NCBI GenBank assembly: GCA_003559555.1 | Contig: PWLA01000077.1 | Span: 1 to 33,231 of the forward strand | DNA: 33,231 nucleotides | Source of the DNA: Gemmatimonadota bacterium | GTDB taxonomy: Bacteria > Gemmatimonadota > Gemmatimonadetes > Longimicrobiales > Gaopeijiaceae | Direction: 5' to 3' | Part shown: piece after piece, positions 14,576-23,293 of the stretch | How the letters are laid out: each line of letters begins with the position of its first letter | Position numbering within the stretch: position 1 is the first letter of the stretch | Notes under the pieces: model-generated | What the model was told of the DNA's origin: nothing | What the model saw: only the letters and a program-made list of their open reading frames with translations | The model's database searches: none | Made by a program: the position numbers and the translations under genes

Positions 14576-17479
14576 ATGTCGAGCTCGACACTATTCGACG
14601 GCTACAACGCCGGTTACGTCCAGGAACTCTACGAGCAGTATTCCCGGAATCCCGAATCCGTCCCCCCTGGCTGGCGGGAGATCTTCGCCAGGGATCTGGA
14701 GCAGTTGGTGGCGGAAGGACTCATCATTCCGGAGGCGCTGCAGGGCAACGGACGGCCCGTCGTGACCGAAGCCCCGGCGGCCCGGCCCACCCCAGGGACG
14801 CCCTCGGGGGAGGAGACCCCGCCCGACGCCGACGGCTCGGCGCCCACGGCCGCCCCCGGAACGGAGGTGGGCCTGCCGGTTCCCAAGGCGCCCGCCGACG
14901 GACACCTCCTTCCTCTCATCGCCCGAGCCGCAGCTCTGATCCAGGCGTTTCGGGACCACGGCCACCAGCTGGCCCGCATCGACCCGCTGGGAGGTGAACC
15001 GCCGGGGCATCCACAGCTCGACCCCGGCTTCTTCGGCACCTCCATGGAAGAGCTGGCCGAGGTGCCAACCTCCCTGATTCTGGAGGACGGGGGCGACGCC
15101 CCCATCTCGGAGACCCTCCAGAAGCTGCGTGACATCTACTGCGGCTCCATCGGGTTCCAGTTCGAGCACCTGGAGGACCCGGAGAAGGTCCGGTGGCTCT
15201 GGACCGAGGTGGAATCGGGCCGCCATGCCCCGCCCCTCTCGACCGACGAGCAGAAGGAGCTTCTCGAGCGACTCTCCCAGGTGGAGGGCATGGAGCGGTT
15301 CCTCCATCGAACCTATCTGGGTCAGAAGCGGTTCTCCATCGAGGGGAACGACATGCTGGTCCCCATGCTGGATCTGGCCATCGAAGAGACCGCTGCGGCC
15401 GGCGGGCACCAGGTGGTCCTGGGCATGGCCCACCGGGGCCGACTCAACGTCCTCACCCATATCGTGGGCATTGAGTACGAGGCCCTCCTCCGGGAGTTCG
15501 AAGGTGCACCTCAAGACAAGGGCGCCCTGGCCCTCGCCAGCCCCGGAACCGGCGACGTCAAGTACCATCACGGCGCCCAGGGGACCTACCCCGTGAAGGG
15601 GGACGGGGAGGTGGAGATCAACCTGGCCCCCAACCCCAGCCACCTGGAGTTCGTGAACCCGGTGGTGGTGGGGATGGCCCGGGTCCTCCAGTTCGACGGT
15701 CCAGGGGCCGACGCCGAGCAGGACCAGGCGGAGGTGGTGCCGATTCTGATCCACGGTGACGCGGCCTTCGCCGCAGAAGGGGTGGTGGCCGAGTCCCTGA
15801 ACCTGGCCCGCCTTCGGGCCTACACGGTAGGCGGCACGGTCCACATCATCGCCAACAACCAGGTGGGCTTCACCACCAACCCGGAGGACGGCCGTTCCAC
15901 TCGGTACGCATCGGATCTGGCCAAAGGCTACGACATCCCCATCCTCCACGTGAACGCCGACGATCCGGAGGCGTGCCTTACCGCCATGCGGCTGGCCATG
16001 GCCTATCGGGCCACCTTCCACGACGACATCCTGGTGGACCTGGTGGGATACCGCCGACACGGCCACAACGAGGGAGACGAGCCCGGATACACCCAACCCC
16101 GGCTCTACGAGAAGATCGCCGAGCACCCCACCGTCCGCACCCTCTGGGCCCGGGTTCTGGTGGAGGCCGACGTGGTGAGCCAGGGCGAGGTGGAAGAGAT
16201 GGATGACGAGGTCACCCGGGTGCTCCGGGAGGCCCAGTCCCGGGTGCAGGAGGAGAAGGAGCAGAACGACTACGATCCCTTCCCCCCACCCCCTCCGGAG
16301 CCCGAGCCGGTGGAAGCGGACACCCGCATCGCCCAGGAGACGGCGGAGGACGTGAACCGCACGGCACTGAGCGTACCCGACGGATTCAACATCCATCCCA
16401 AGCTCGAGCGACAGCTCGACCGACGCAGAGAAGACTTCGGGCCCGATACCCGGCTGGACTGGGCGTGGGCCGAAACACTGGCCTTCGGCACCCTCCTCCA
16501 CGACGGCGTGCCCATCCGACTCAGTGGCCAGGACTCCCAGCGCGGCACCTTCTCCCAGCGGCACCTGGTGCTCCACGACGTGGAGACCGGTGACCGGGTC
16601 ACCCCCCTCCAGCAGGCCGGAGACGCCCGCTTCGAGATCTACAACTCGCCGCTGTCGGAGGTCGCCGTCATGGGCTTCGAGTACGGGTACTCGGTCATGG
16701 CCCAGGACACCTTCGTGCTGTGGGAGGCCCAATTCGGGGACTTCGTCAACGTGGCGCAGGTGATCGTGGACCAGTTCATCGCCTCGGGACGCACCAAGTG
16801 GGGTCAGCTCTCCAGGCTCACCCTCCTGCTTCCCCACGGGTACGAAGGCCAGGGTCCCGAGCACTCCTCGGCCCGCCTCGAGCGCTTCCTCCAGCTCTGC
16901 GCCGAAGACAACATGCGGGTCGCGTACCCGTCCACCCCCGGCCAGTACTTCCACCTCCTGCGGCGACAGGCCCTGGGAAGTCCCCGTCGCCCGCTGGTGG
17001 TCATGACGCCCAAGAGCCTTCTCCGGCATCCGAAGGCCACCTCACCGGTGTCCCAGCTCGTGGAGGACAGCTTCCGGGAGGTGCTGCCGGACCCGGTGGT
17101 GGAGGAGGGAAGCGAGGCCGTCACCCGCCTCGTTCTCTGCTCCGGCAAGGTCTACTACGATCTCCTTACCCACGAAAAACGTGAGGAGATGGACCACGTG
17201 GCCGTCGCCCGCCTCGAACAGCTCTATCCTTTTCCGGCGGCGGAGCTGCAGGAGCTGGTGGAAAGCTATCCCAACCTGGAGGAGGTGGTCTGGACCCAGG
17301 AGGAACCCCGCAACATGGGTGGGCTCACCTTCGTGGGCCCCCGGCTCCGGGCCGTGGTACCCCGAAAGATCCCCCTCCGCTACGTGGCCCGACCCGAGCG
17401 GGCCTCTCCGGCGGAGGGCCGGGCCAGGGCCCACGAGGCCAAGCAGGCCAAGCTGGTGAGAGACGCCCTGGGCATCTGA
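14576..17479 (+). CDS. sucA: 2-oxoglutarate dehydrogenase E1 component
   Basis: This thiamine-diphosphate E1 decarboxylates 2-oxoglutarate and passes the succinyl group to lipoyl-E2 in the TCA cycle. It has 967 residues, the usual E1o length with no fused E2 domain. The N-terminus (YNAGYVQELYEQYSRNP) is the E2-binding segment, followed by a Pro/Ala/Thr-rich linker at about 55-105. Core motifs are HRGRLNVLTHI near 285, GDAAFAAEG near 395, NNQVGFTT near 425, RRHGHNEGDEPGYTQP near 490, GQDSQRGTFSQRH near 650, and SRLTLLLPHGYEGQGPEHSSAR near 745. The ATG at 14576 matches the domain start; an in-frame ATG at 14546 is possible. Genes for E2 and E3 are not in this window; sucA is followed only by a convergent oxidoreductase. 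Confidence 0.95.
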   Translation: MSSSTLFDGYNAGYVQELYEQYSRNPESVPPGWREIFARDLEQLVAEGLIIPEALQGNGRPVVTEAPAARPTPGTPSGEETPPDADGSAPTAAPGTEVGLPVPKAPADGHLLPLIARAAALIQAFRDHGHQLARIDPLGGEPPGHPQLDPGFFGTSMEELAEVPTSLILEDGGDAPISETLQKLRDIYCGSIGFQFEHLEDPEKVRWLWTEVESGRHAPPLSTDEQKELLERLSQVEGMERFLHRTYLGQKRFSIEGNDMLVPMLDLAIEETAAAGGHQVVLGMAHRGRLNVLTHIVGIEYEALLREFEGAPQDKGALALASPGTGDVKYHHGAQGTYPVKGDGEVEINLAPNPSHLEFVNPVVVGMARVLQFDGPGADAEQDQAEVVPILIHGDAAFAAEGVVAESLNLARLRAYTVGGTVHIIANNQVGFTTNPEDGRSTRYASDLAKGYDIPILHVNADDPEACLTAMRLAMAYRATFHDDILVDLVGYRRHGHNEGDEPGYTQPRLYEKIAEHPTVRTLWARVLVEADVVSQGEVEEMDDEVTRVLREAQSRVQEEKEQNDYDPFPPPPPEPEPVEADTRIAQETAEDVNRTALSVPDGFNIHPKLERQLDRRREDFGPDTRLDWAWAETLAFGTLLHDGVPIRLSGQDSQRGTFSQRHLVLHDVETGDRVTPLQQAGDARFEIYNSPLSEVAVMGFEYGYSVMAQDTFVLWEAQFGDFVNVAQVIVDQFIASGRTKWGQLSRLTLLLPHGYEGQGPEHSSARLERFLQLCAEDNMRVAYPSTPGQYFHLLRRQALGSPRRPLVVMTPKSLLRHPKATSPVSQLVEDSFREVLPDPVVEEGSEAVTRLVLCSGKVYYDLLTHEKREEMDHVAVARLEQLYPFPAAELQELVESYPNLEEVVWTQEEPRNMGGLTFVGPRLRAVVPRKIPLRYVARPERASPAEGRARAHEAKQAKLVRDALGI

Positions 17480-17513
17480 CCGGCGGAGGGGGACGGGACG
17501 GACGCCGTCGGCA

Positions 17514-18509
17514 CTACCAGCGCAGGAGCAGCTTTCCGAAGGAGTCGTTGGCCTCCAGCCGACGGTGGGCCACGGCCGCCTTGTCGGCGGGAAGAATCGT
17601 GTCTACCACCGGTCGGACCTCGCCCCGCTCGAAGAGTGGTACCACGTGGTCCTGGAAGGCCCGGGCCAGGATCACCTTCTCCTCCGGCGAACGGCTCCGT
17701 AGGACGGTGCCCCGAAGGGTGGCTCGTTGGCTCATGAGGCGGCGGAGATTGATCTGGCCCAGCGCACCGCCGGGGACACCGACAACGATCCACCGGCACC
17801 CCCGGGCCATGGCCTCCAGGTTACCTTCCAGGTAGGCGGCACCCACCAGGTCCAGGATCACGTCGGCGCCGTGACCATCGGTGAGCTCCTGGACCGAATG
17901 GGTCCATCCCTCGGGCCCCACCACTCCAAGAACCAGTCCCAGCTCCCGTGCCCGCTCCACCTTCTCGGGGCTCCGGGAGGTCCCCACAGGACGGGCTCCC
18001 ACCGCCAGGGCGAGTTGGACGGCTGCGGTCCCCACCCCACTCCCCACCGCGTGGATCAGCACCGATTCGCCGGCGGTGAGCCGGGCCTGCCGGAAAAGAG
18101 CGTCCCATGCGGTGACGAAGACCTCGGGAATTCCCCCCGCCTGCTCCAGGCTCACCCCCTCCGGAGCCCGAATGGTCTCCCGCTCGCGCACGTTGATGGC
18201 CTCGGCGTAGGCTCCTCCCGCCACCACACCCATGACCCGGTCGCCAGACTTCCGTACCGAGCACCCGGGGCCCACCGCCTCCACCAGTCCGGCATACTCC
18301 AGGCCGGGGATGTCTTCGGGAAAGCCCAGCGGGGCCGGGTACGCGCCGCCTCGCTGAAGGAGGTCGGCCCGATTGACCCCGGAGGTGGTCACCCGGACCC
18401 GCAACTCACCCGGAGCCGGCGGAGGCAGGTGGACCTCGACCATCTCCAGGACCTCGGGGCCTCCGGGTTCCCGAATGCGGATGGCCCGGACCGTCTCGCC
18501 TGCGCTCAT
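17514..18509 (-). CDS. NAD(P)H:quinone oxidoreductase, zinc-free MDR family (PIG3/QOR type)
   Basis: This 331-residue medium-chain reductase probably reduces quinones or other electrophilic carbonyls with NADPH. The N-terminal GroES-like domain contains SGVNRADLLQRGGAYP near 43-58 and PGLEYAGLVEAVG. The Rossmann domain has the nucleotide motif HAVGSGVGTAAVQLA near 145-160. The Cys and His ligands of zinc alcohol dehydrogenases are absent, as expected for QOR. The ending FGKLLLRW is typical of the PIG3-like subgroup. The ATG at 18509 is preceded by AGGAG with a 5-nt spacer, so longer upstream frames are not needed. It converges on sucA with a 34-bp gap and diverges from the exonuclease gene across 143 bp. 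It stands alone, so no pathway is implied. Confidence 0.9.
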   Translation of the reverse strand: MSAGETVRAIRIREPGGPEVLEMVEVHLPPPAPGELRVRVTTSGVNRADLLQRGGAYPAPLGFPEDIPGLEYAGLVEAVGPGCSVRKSGDRVMGVVAGGAYAEAINVRERETIRAPEGVSLEQAGGIPEVFVTAWDALFRQARLTAGESVLIHAVGSGVGTAAVQLALAVGARPVGTSRSPEKVERARELGLVLGVVGPEGWTHSVQELTDGHGADVILDLVGAAYLEGNLEAMARGCRWIVVGVPGGALGQINLRRLMSQRATLRGTVLRSRSPEEKVILARAFQDHVVPLFERGEVRPVVDTILPADKAAVAHRRLEANDSFGKLLLRW

Positions 18510-18652
18510 GGATTCTCCTGGTATGGTGAAGAAAGAGGTGCCGGGTTCCCCCGTCGGCATGGACCCGCCGGGGAGGGGACGATAGCTTGCCCCGGAACAC
18601 CCTTTCGCCCTCGGCGCACCACCAACCCTAAGACCTCCGCACACGATCCGCC

Positions 18653-19435
18653 ATGGCCCAGCCCATCTCCTTTCCCGTTGCCCTGGACCGTCCCCTCGTC
18701 TTTCTGGATCTGGAGACCACCGGTCTTCGGGTGGCGGAAGACCGAATCGTGGAGATGGCCCTCATCCGGGTGGACCCGGGAGGCAACGTCACCGAGAAGG
18801 TCCGGCGCTTCAATCCGGGCATTCCCATTCCGCCGGAGGCATCGGCGGTCCACGGGATCACCGACGCCGACGTCGCCGACAAGCCTCCCTTTGCCGCCCG
18901 GGCCCGGAGCCTGGCCGACCTCCTGGAGCCGGCGGACCTGGCGGGCTTCAACCTGCGGCGCTTCGACCTGCCCATGCTCCTGGCGGAGTTCCGTAGAACC
19001 GGCATCCACTTCGATGTGGCGGAGCGCCGGATCATCGACGCCCAGTTCATCTTCCACCGAGAGGAACCCCGGGACCTCTCGGCGGCGGTTCGCTTCTACC
19101 TGGATCGGGAAATGGAGGACGCCCACTCGGCCCTGGCCGACATTCGGGCCACGGTGGCGGTGTTGGGGGCCCAGCTCGAACACTATCCCCACCTGCCCCG
19201 GGACCTGGACGAGCTGGACCGCTACTGCGACGAGGTCCAGCCCTTCGAGACCGAGGTGGAGCGCTGGTTCGAGGAGACCGACGAGGGCCGACGCCTCTTC
19301 CGACGAGGAAAGCACCGGGGACGGCCCCTCTCGGAGATCGCCACCGCCCACCCCGACTACCTGGAGTGGATGCTGGGGCTGGACGACATGGACGAGGGGG
19401 TGAAGGCGGTGGTGCGAAATGCGCTGAAGCCCTGA
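18653..19435 (+). CDS. DEDDh 3'-5' exonuclease (DnaQ/ExoX-like)
   Basis: This 260-residue exonuclease of the DnaQ fold removes nucleotides from 3' ends of DNA, in repair or proofreading. Motif I is FLDLETTGL with D19 and E21. HGIT follows, motif II is NLRRFDLPML with D105, and motif III is HSALADIRAT with H158 and D163, so all five catalytic residues are present. A C-terminal segment of about 75 residues ends in FRRGKHRGRPLSEIA followed by HPDYLEWML, a small module known from ExoX-like and related proteins after the nuclease domain. The ATG at 18653 lacks a Shine-Dalgarno site. It is not next to a polymerase gene, so it is more likely a stand-alone repair nuclease than the polymerase III epsilon subunit. 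Confidence 0.9.
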   Translation: MAQPISFPVALDRPLVFLDLETTGLRVAEDRIVEMALIRVDPGGNVTEKVRRFNPGIPIPPEASAVHGITDADVADKPPFAARARSLADLLEPADLAGFNLRRFDLPMLLAEFRRTGIHFDVAERRIIDAQFIFHREEPRDLSAAVRFYLDREMEDAHSALADIRATVAVLGAQLEHYPHLPRDLDELDRYCDEVQPFETEVERWFEETDEGRRLFRRGKHRGRPLSEIATAHPDYLEWMLGLDDMDEGVKAVVRNALKP

Positions 19436-19443
19436 CCCGGTCT

Positions 19444-19467
19444 CGGGGGTCGAAGCCACCTCCCCCG
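19444..19467. terminator. Possible bidirectional hairpin terminator
   Basis: CGGGGG at 19444-19449 pairs with CCCCCG at 19462-19467 over a 12-nt loop in the 37-bp gap between the convergent exonuclease and pabC genes. No T-run is present, so support is mainly positional. Confidence 0.25.
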
Positions 19468-19472
19468 TCCCT

Positions 19473-20354
19473 TCAGAGCGTGTCCCGCTTCTCCCCGGCC
19501 CTCCTTCCCTCAGGCGGACCGGTGCCACCCCGGGACTCCGCCGCCACCTCCCGCTCCACCACCCGCCGGAAGGCGTCACGGAGCTGGAGATAGACGGATC
19601 CCGGGGCACCCGAGCCCACCCGATGTCCCTCCACCTGGATCACCGCAGCCAGCTCACGGATCGACGAGGTGAGGAAGAGCTCCCGGACCCCCCGGACCTC
19701 GCCCGGTCGGAGCCCGCGGTGGTGGATGGCCATCCCCAGACGCCCCGCTTCGTCCAGAACCACACGCCGGGTGATCCCCGGCAGGGCACCCTCCTTCTGA
19801 CCCGGCGCCACCAGTGACCCGTCGGAGTCCACCGCCACCAGGTTCGAGACGCTCCCCTCCACCAGCTCCCCCCGGGTATTCCGGATCAACGCCTCGTCGG
19901 CGCCGCGCTCCCGGGCCCGGCGAAGGGCCAGGATCCGTTCCAGGTACCCCAGCCCCTTCACCCCCGCCGACAGGGCATCCTCGTGGACCCGGCCCTCCAG
20001 CGCCGCGGTGAGAGGTGCATTCGATCCCTCTGCCGGAAGGAGTCGGAGGGCCACACGGGGTTCGTCTGCATCGTCGCCGGCCAGCCCCGACGCCCGGCCG
20101 CGGCTCACCGTGACCCTGAGGGCAGCTTCCGGAGGGCCGTCCCGGAGGAAGCGGCGCACCCGCCACTCCAGCTCCGAAGGCAGGGGGATCCCCAGCCAGG
20201 CGGCTCCTGCAGCCAGACGCTCCAGGTGGGCACCGAGCCGGAAGGGCACCCCCCGGTAAACCCGCACCGTCTCGAAGAGCCCGTCCCCCAGAAGAAAGCC
20301 CCGGTCGTCGGCAGGGATCTCCGGTGGATCGAGGCGTCCCTCGTCTCGTCTCAT
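19473..20354 (-). CDS. pabC: 4-amino-4-deoxychorismate lyase (class IV PLP enzyme)
   Basis: This 293-residue fold-type IV PLP enzyme should cleave 4-amino-4-deoxychorismate to p-aminobenzoate and pyruvate for folate synthesis. The N-terminal DDRGFLLGDGLFETVRVYRG is the class IV start motif. K133 in VKGLGYLERILA is the likely PLP lysine. ADEALIRNTRGELVEGSVSNLVAV near 148-172 and FLTSSIRELAAVIQVEG near 235 also match the family. The ATG overlaps the stop of the PabBA gene (ATGA), with GGAGG about ten bases upstream. The sequence alone could also fit a branched-chain or D-amino-acid transaminase, but coupling to PabBA makes the lyase role much more likely. The last 25 residues are Arg/Gly/Glu-rich and probably disordered. 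Confidence 0.9.
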   Translation of the reverse strand: MRRDEGRLDPPEIPADDRGFLLGDGLFETVRVYRGVPFRLGAHLERLAAGAAWLGIPLPSELEWRVRRFLRDGPPEAALRVTVSRGRASGLAGDDADEPRVALRLLPAEGSNAPLTAALEGRVHEDALSAGVKGLGYLERILALRRARERGADEALIRNTRGELVEGSVSNLVAVDSDGSLVAPGQKEGALPGITRRVVLDEAGRLGMAIHHRGLRPGEVRGVRELFLTSSIRELAAVIQVEGHRVGSGAPGSVYLQLRDAFRRVVEREVAAESRGGTGPPEGRRAGEKRDTL

Positions 20355-22585
20355 GAGCTCTCGGCCTCCCGCTCCAGCCGCTCGGGGACGAAGGCTCGAA
20401 CCCCCGGAACGTCCCCGACCCCCTGGTCCCCCCCGGCCAGCTTCAGAAAGGCGGCCAGGATCCGGTGGCCCGGCGCCGTCAGGATGGACTCGGGGTGGAA
20501 CTGCACGCCCCAGACCGGCCAGCGGCGATGCCGGATCGCCATCACGGTTCCCGTATCGTCCCGGGCCACCACCTCCAGTTCTGCAGGGAGCGAGTCCGGC
20601 GCCACCACCAGCGAGTGGTAGCGGCCCGCCTGGAACGGCGACGGGAGCCCCTGTAGGATCCCTTCCCCATCGTGGTGAACCGCCGAGGCCCGGCCGTGGA
20701 TGGGGACGGCGGCCCGGACCACCTGGGCACCGAAGGCCCGGGCCACGGCCTGATGGCCCAGACAGATCCCCAGGATCGGCACCCGTCCCCCCAGCGCCTG
20801 GACCAGCTCCACGCTGACGCCGGCCTCGTCAGGGGTGCACGGGCCCGGCGAGAGGAGCAGGTGGGTAGGTGGCGACCGAAGGATGTCGGCCACCGAGACG
20901 GCGTCGCTCCGGACGATCCGAACCTCCCGGGCGGGGCCCGCCAGCTCCCGGAGATATCGGCCCACGTTGTGGACGAAGGAGTCGTAGTTGTCCAGCACCA
21001 GGATCGCTCCCTCCAGGGAGGCCGGAGGGGAGGTGGAGCCCGGTCCGGTCACCTTCGTCCGAACCGGGGGCTCCGGCGTGGCCCGAACGGCGATGGCCGA
21101 TTTCGGGGGACCGGCGAAAGCCGCTGGCTCGGCCTCGATCCCCACGTCCCGCCCTTCTCCCACCACCTCCACGAAGGGTGCGGCCTTGTCCATGGACTCC
21201 TGCCATTCGGCCGCCGGATCCGAAGCCAGGGTGATCCCCCCACCCACCCCGTACCTGGCAGTGGCTCCGGAGAGGGTGGCGGTACGGATGGCGATGGAGA
21301 GCTCCAGGTCGCCTCCGAACTCAAGGACCCCAAGCGCCCCCGTGTAGACGCCGCGGCGCACCGGCTCCAGCTCCCGGAGGATCTCCATGGCCCGGATCTT
21401 CGGCGCACCGGTGATGGATCCCCCGGGAAGGGTGGCCCGGAGAAGGTCCACCGGGCCCTTCCCCTTCCCCAGTCGGCCCTCCACCGTGGAGACCAGATGG
21501 TGCACCGACGGATGGGTTTCCAGCGAGAGGAGGTGGGGAACCGTCACCGAGCCGGGGCGACAGACCCGGGAGAGGTCGTTCCGCATGAGGTCGACGATCA
21601 TCACGTTCTCGGCCCGATCCTTCTCGCTCTCCAACAGGGCCCGGGCCTGGGCCCGGTCCGCTTCGGGGGAGGCGCCCCGGGGCGCGGTGCCCTTGATGGG
21701 CCGGGTCGTGACCCGGTCGCCCCGCAGGCGAAGGAAGGATTCGGGCGAGATGGAGGCCACCTCACCGTCGCCGGTGTCCAGATAGGCGGCGTAGGGGGCC
21801 GGCGATCGGGCCAGGAGGCGTCGGTACAGCTCCACGCCTCCCCGGGACCATGGGGCGTCGAGCCGGTGGGTCAGGTTGGCCTGGTACAGGTCACCGGCCC
21901 GGATGTACTCCCGGATCCGCTCCACTCCCGCCTCGTATCCGGCCCGCCCCAGCGAGCTCCGGAGATCTCCGGCTGACTCCGCCCCCGCTTCCCGGAACTC
22001 GGCCCCGGACGGCCCGGGTTCCTCTGCCAGGAGCTGCTCCCGCACCCCCTCCATCCGGCGCCGGAGCTCTCCCACCTCGGCGCCGGGCAGGGGCAGCCCC
22101 TCCAGTCGGGGCGCGACCCCGGGGCTCCAGACCACCGCCCAGTCATAGGCTCCGAACCAGAGGGTCGGAAAACCATCGTGGGGAGGCGCCGGGGGTAGCA
22201 CTTCGAGAAGATCAGCCATCTCGTAGCCCAGGTAGCCGATCCAGCCCCCCCGGAAGGGACGCCCGGACGCCGACCCCTCTCCCGGACTCCGCCCCGCTAC
22301 ATCGTCGGGAAGAAGCTGGCCCAGGAGTCGCAGGGGGTCATCCACCCCTTCGACCGGGCGCCAGGCCACGGCAGCCGAGGCGTCCGGCCAGGGGCCCGAT
22401 ACCTCCACTCCGGCAGGACCCCACCGGACGGCACGTCGGGGTCGGGCCGAAAGGAGGGAGCGTCCCGGCGTCGGACCGGCGGTCTGCAGGAGCACGAGGC
22501 CGGGGGTACGGTGGAGGCGCTCCAGCGCGGCCTCGGGGGTCACCTCCCCGGGGAGGGGGAGTCGGATGGGCTCCCTGTGCATCAT
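20351..22585 (-). CDS. pabBA: Fused aminodeoxychorismate synthase PabB-PabA
   Basis: This 744-residue fusion converts chorismate and glutamine to 4-amino-4-deoxychorismate. Residues 1-480 are the chorismate-binding synthase. PIKGT with K298 identifies PabB; anthranilate synthases carry Ala at this place. GDLYQANLTHRL, DLMRNDLSRVCRPGSV and GSITGAPKIRAMEIL are further family motifs. After a Pro/Ala-rich linker (about 480-525) comes the glutamine amidotransferase domain, starting ILVLDNYDSF near 527, with the triad C608 (GICLGHQ), H697 and E699 (FHPES). Known PabA-PabB fusions usually have the amidotransferase first; here it is last. Two adjacent ATGs (22585, 22582) could start the protein, with no clear Shine-Dalgarno site. 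It is coupled to pabC by ATGA. Confidence 0.93.
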   Translation of the reverse strand: MMHREPIRLPLPGEVTPEAALERLHRTPGLVLLQTAGPTPGRSLLSARPRRAVRWGPAGVEVSGPWPDASAAVAWRPVEGVDDPLRLLGQLLPDDVAGRSPGEGSASGRPFRGGWIGYLGYEMADLLEVLPPAPPHDGFPTLWFGAYDWAVVWSPGVAPRLEGLPLPGAEVGELRRRMEGVREQLLAEEPGPSGAEFREAGAESAGDLRSSLGRAGYEAGVERIREYIRAGDLYQANLTHRLDAPWSRGGVELYRRLLARSPAPYAAYLDTGDGEVASISPESFLRLRGDRVTTRPIKGTAPRGASPEADRAQARALLESEKDRAENVMIVDLMRNDLSRVCRPGSVTVPHLLSLETHPSVHHLVSTVEGRLGKGKGPVDLLRATLPGGSITGAPKIRAMEILRELEPVRRGVYTGALGVLEFGGDLELSIAIRTATLSGATARYGVGGGITLASDPAAEWQESMDKAAPFVEVVGEGRDVGIEAEPAAFAGPPKSAIAVRATPEPPVRTKVTGPGSTSPPASLEGAILVLDNYDSFVHNVGRYLRELAGPAREVRIVRSDAVSVADILRSPPTHLLLSPGPCTPDEAGVSVELVQALGGRVPILGICLGHQAVARAFGAQVVRAAVPIHGRASAVHHDGEGILQGLPSPFQAGRYHSLVVAPDSLPAELEVVARDDTGTVMAIRHRRWPVWGVQFHPESILTAPGHRILAAFLKLAGGDQGVGDVPGVRAFVPERLEREAESS

Positions 22586-22830
22586 GGATGCATGAGCACC
22601 CCGGACGCAAGGGGCCGTTCCACAGCTCGGGGTCCGGCATCGGACGCCTCCATCCGGGACGCCGGAAGAGGCGTGGGGTTTCCCCCATGGACCCGGACCC
22701 CGATCTTGGTGTGCGTCGCGCCCCCGACCCATGGGGAAACGGCGCCGGAACCGGCATCTCGTCCCAACGGGCCCGGGACCCGGTGGCCGATCACCCTTCC
22801 ACACCCGCCTGAACGCGAGGTCCTGCTTTT

Positions 22831-23247
22831 ATGCTCACCGGACTCCTTCACGCCCACTCCGGACTCCGCTACCTGGTTCTGCTGGCCGGCGTGGTGGCCC
22901 TGGCCTACGCCATCTACGGTTGGGCCACAAATCGGCACTACGACCGGGTGATGCGCATCACCGGCGCCAGCTTCGCCGGCCTCCTCCACCTGCAGGTGGT
23001 CCTGGGATTCGTCATCCTGGTCTCCGGCCGGCTGGCCGGCGGAATCGGAGGCGCCCTCATCGGGCACCTCTTCGCCATGCTCTTCGCCGCGGTGCTGGCC
23101 CAGCTCCCCTTGAGCGTCATGCGCCGCCGGCCTCCGGAGGCCCGGACCTACCTGCCCCACGTGGTCTGCACCGTCATCGCCTTCGGTCTCATCTGGCTGG
23201 GAGTGGCATCCATCGGCCGGGGCCTGCTGGAGGCCGCCCTCTTCTGA
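22831..23247 (+). CDS. Four-helix membrane protein of unknown function
   Basis: This 138-residue integral membrane protein has predicted helices at about 10-30, 44-66, 70-93 and 108-128. Histidines sit at or inside the helices: H7 and H9 before helix 1, H53 in helix 2, H79 in helix 3 and H110 at the start of helix 4. Loops are short, and a basic loop (MRRRPPEAR) at about 97-105 is likely cytoplasmic. The layout, beginning LLHAHSGLRYLVLL, resembles small uncharacterised membrane proteins with a His-Ser-x-x-Arg start that I recall mainly from Bacteroidota. The histidine pattern would allow heme b binding, but that is inference. GAGGT about ten bases before ATG supports the start. It is monocistronic, divergent from pabBA. 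Confidence 0.82.
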   Translation: MLTGLLHAHSGLRYLVLLAGVVALAYAIYGWATNRHYDRVMRITGASFAGLLHLQVVLGFVILVSGRLAGGIGGALIGHLFAMLFAAVLAQLPLSVMRRRPPEARTYLPHVVCTVIAFGLIWLGVASIGRGLLEAALF

Positions 23248-23252
23248 TGAGA

Positions 23253-23280
23253 GCCCCGCCCCGGAGCGGGCTTCCGGGGC
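23253..23280. terminator. Hairpin between convergent membrane-protein and amidohydrolase genes
   Basis: GCCCCG at 23253-23258 pairs perfectly with CGGGGC at 23275-23280. Inside it, CCCG at 23260-23263 can pair with CGGG at 23267-23270. This makes a strong GC-rich stem right after the stop of the 138-aa gene and before the end of the amidohydrolase gene. It lacks a T-run. Confidence 0.35.
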
Positions 23281-23293
23281 ACCCGCCGCCGGC

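Noticed and set aside
17480-17513. GACGG-ACG-CCGTC hairpin between sucA and the quinone reductase
   Set aside because: The stem is only five base pairs with a three-base loop and no T-run. Such palindromes are expected by chance at this GC content.
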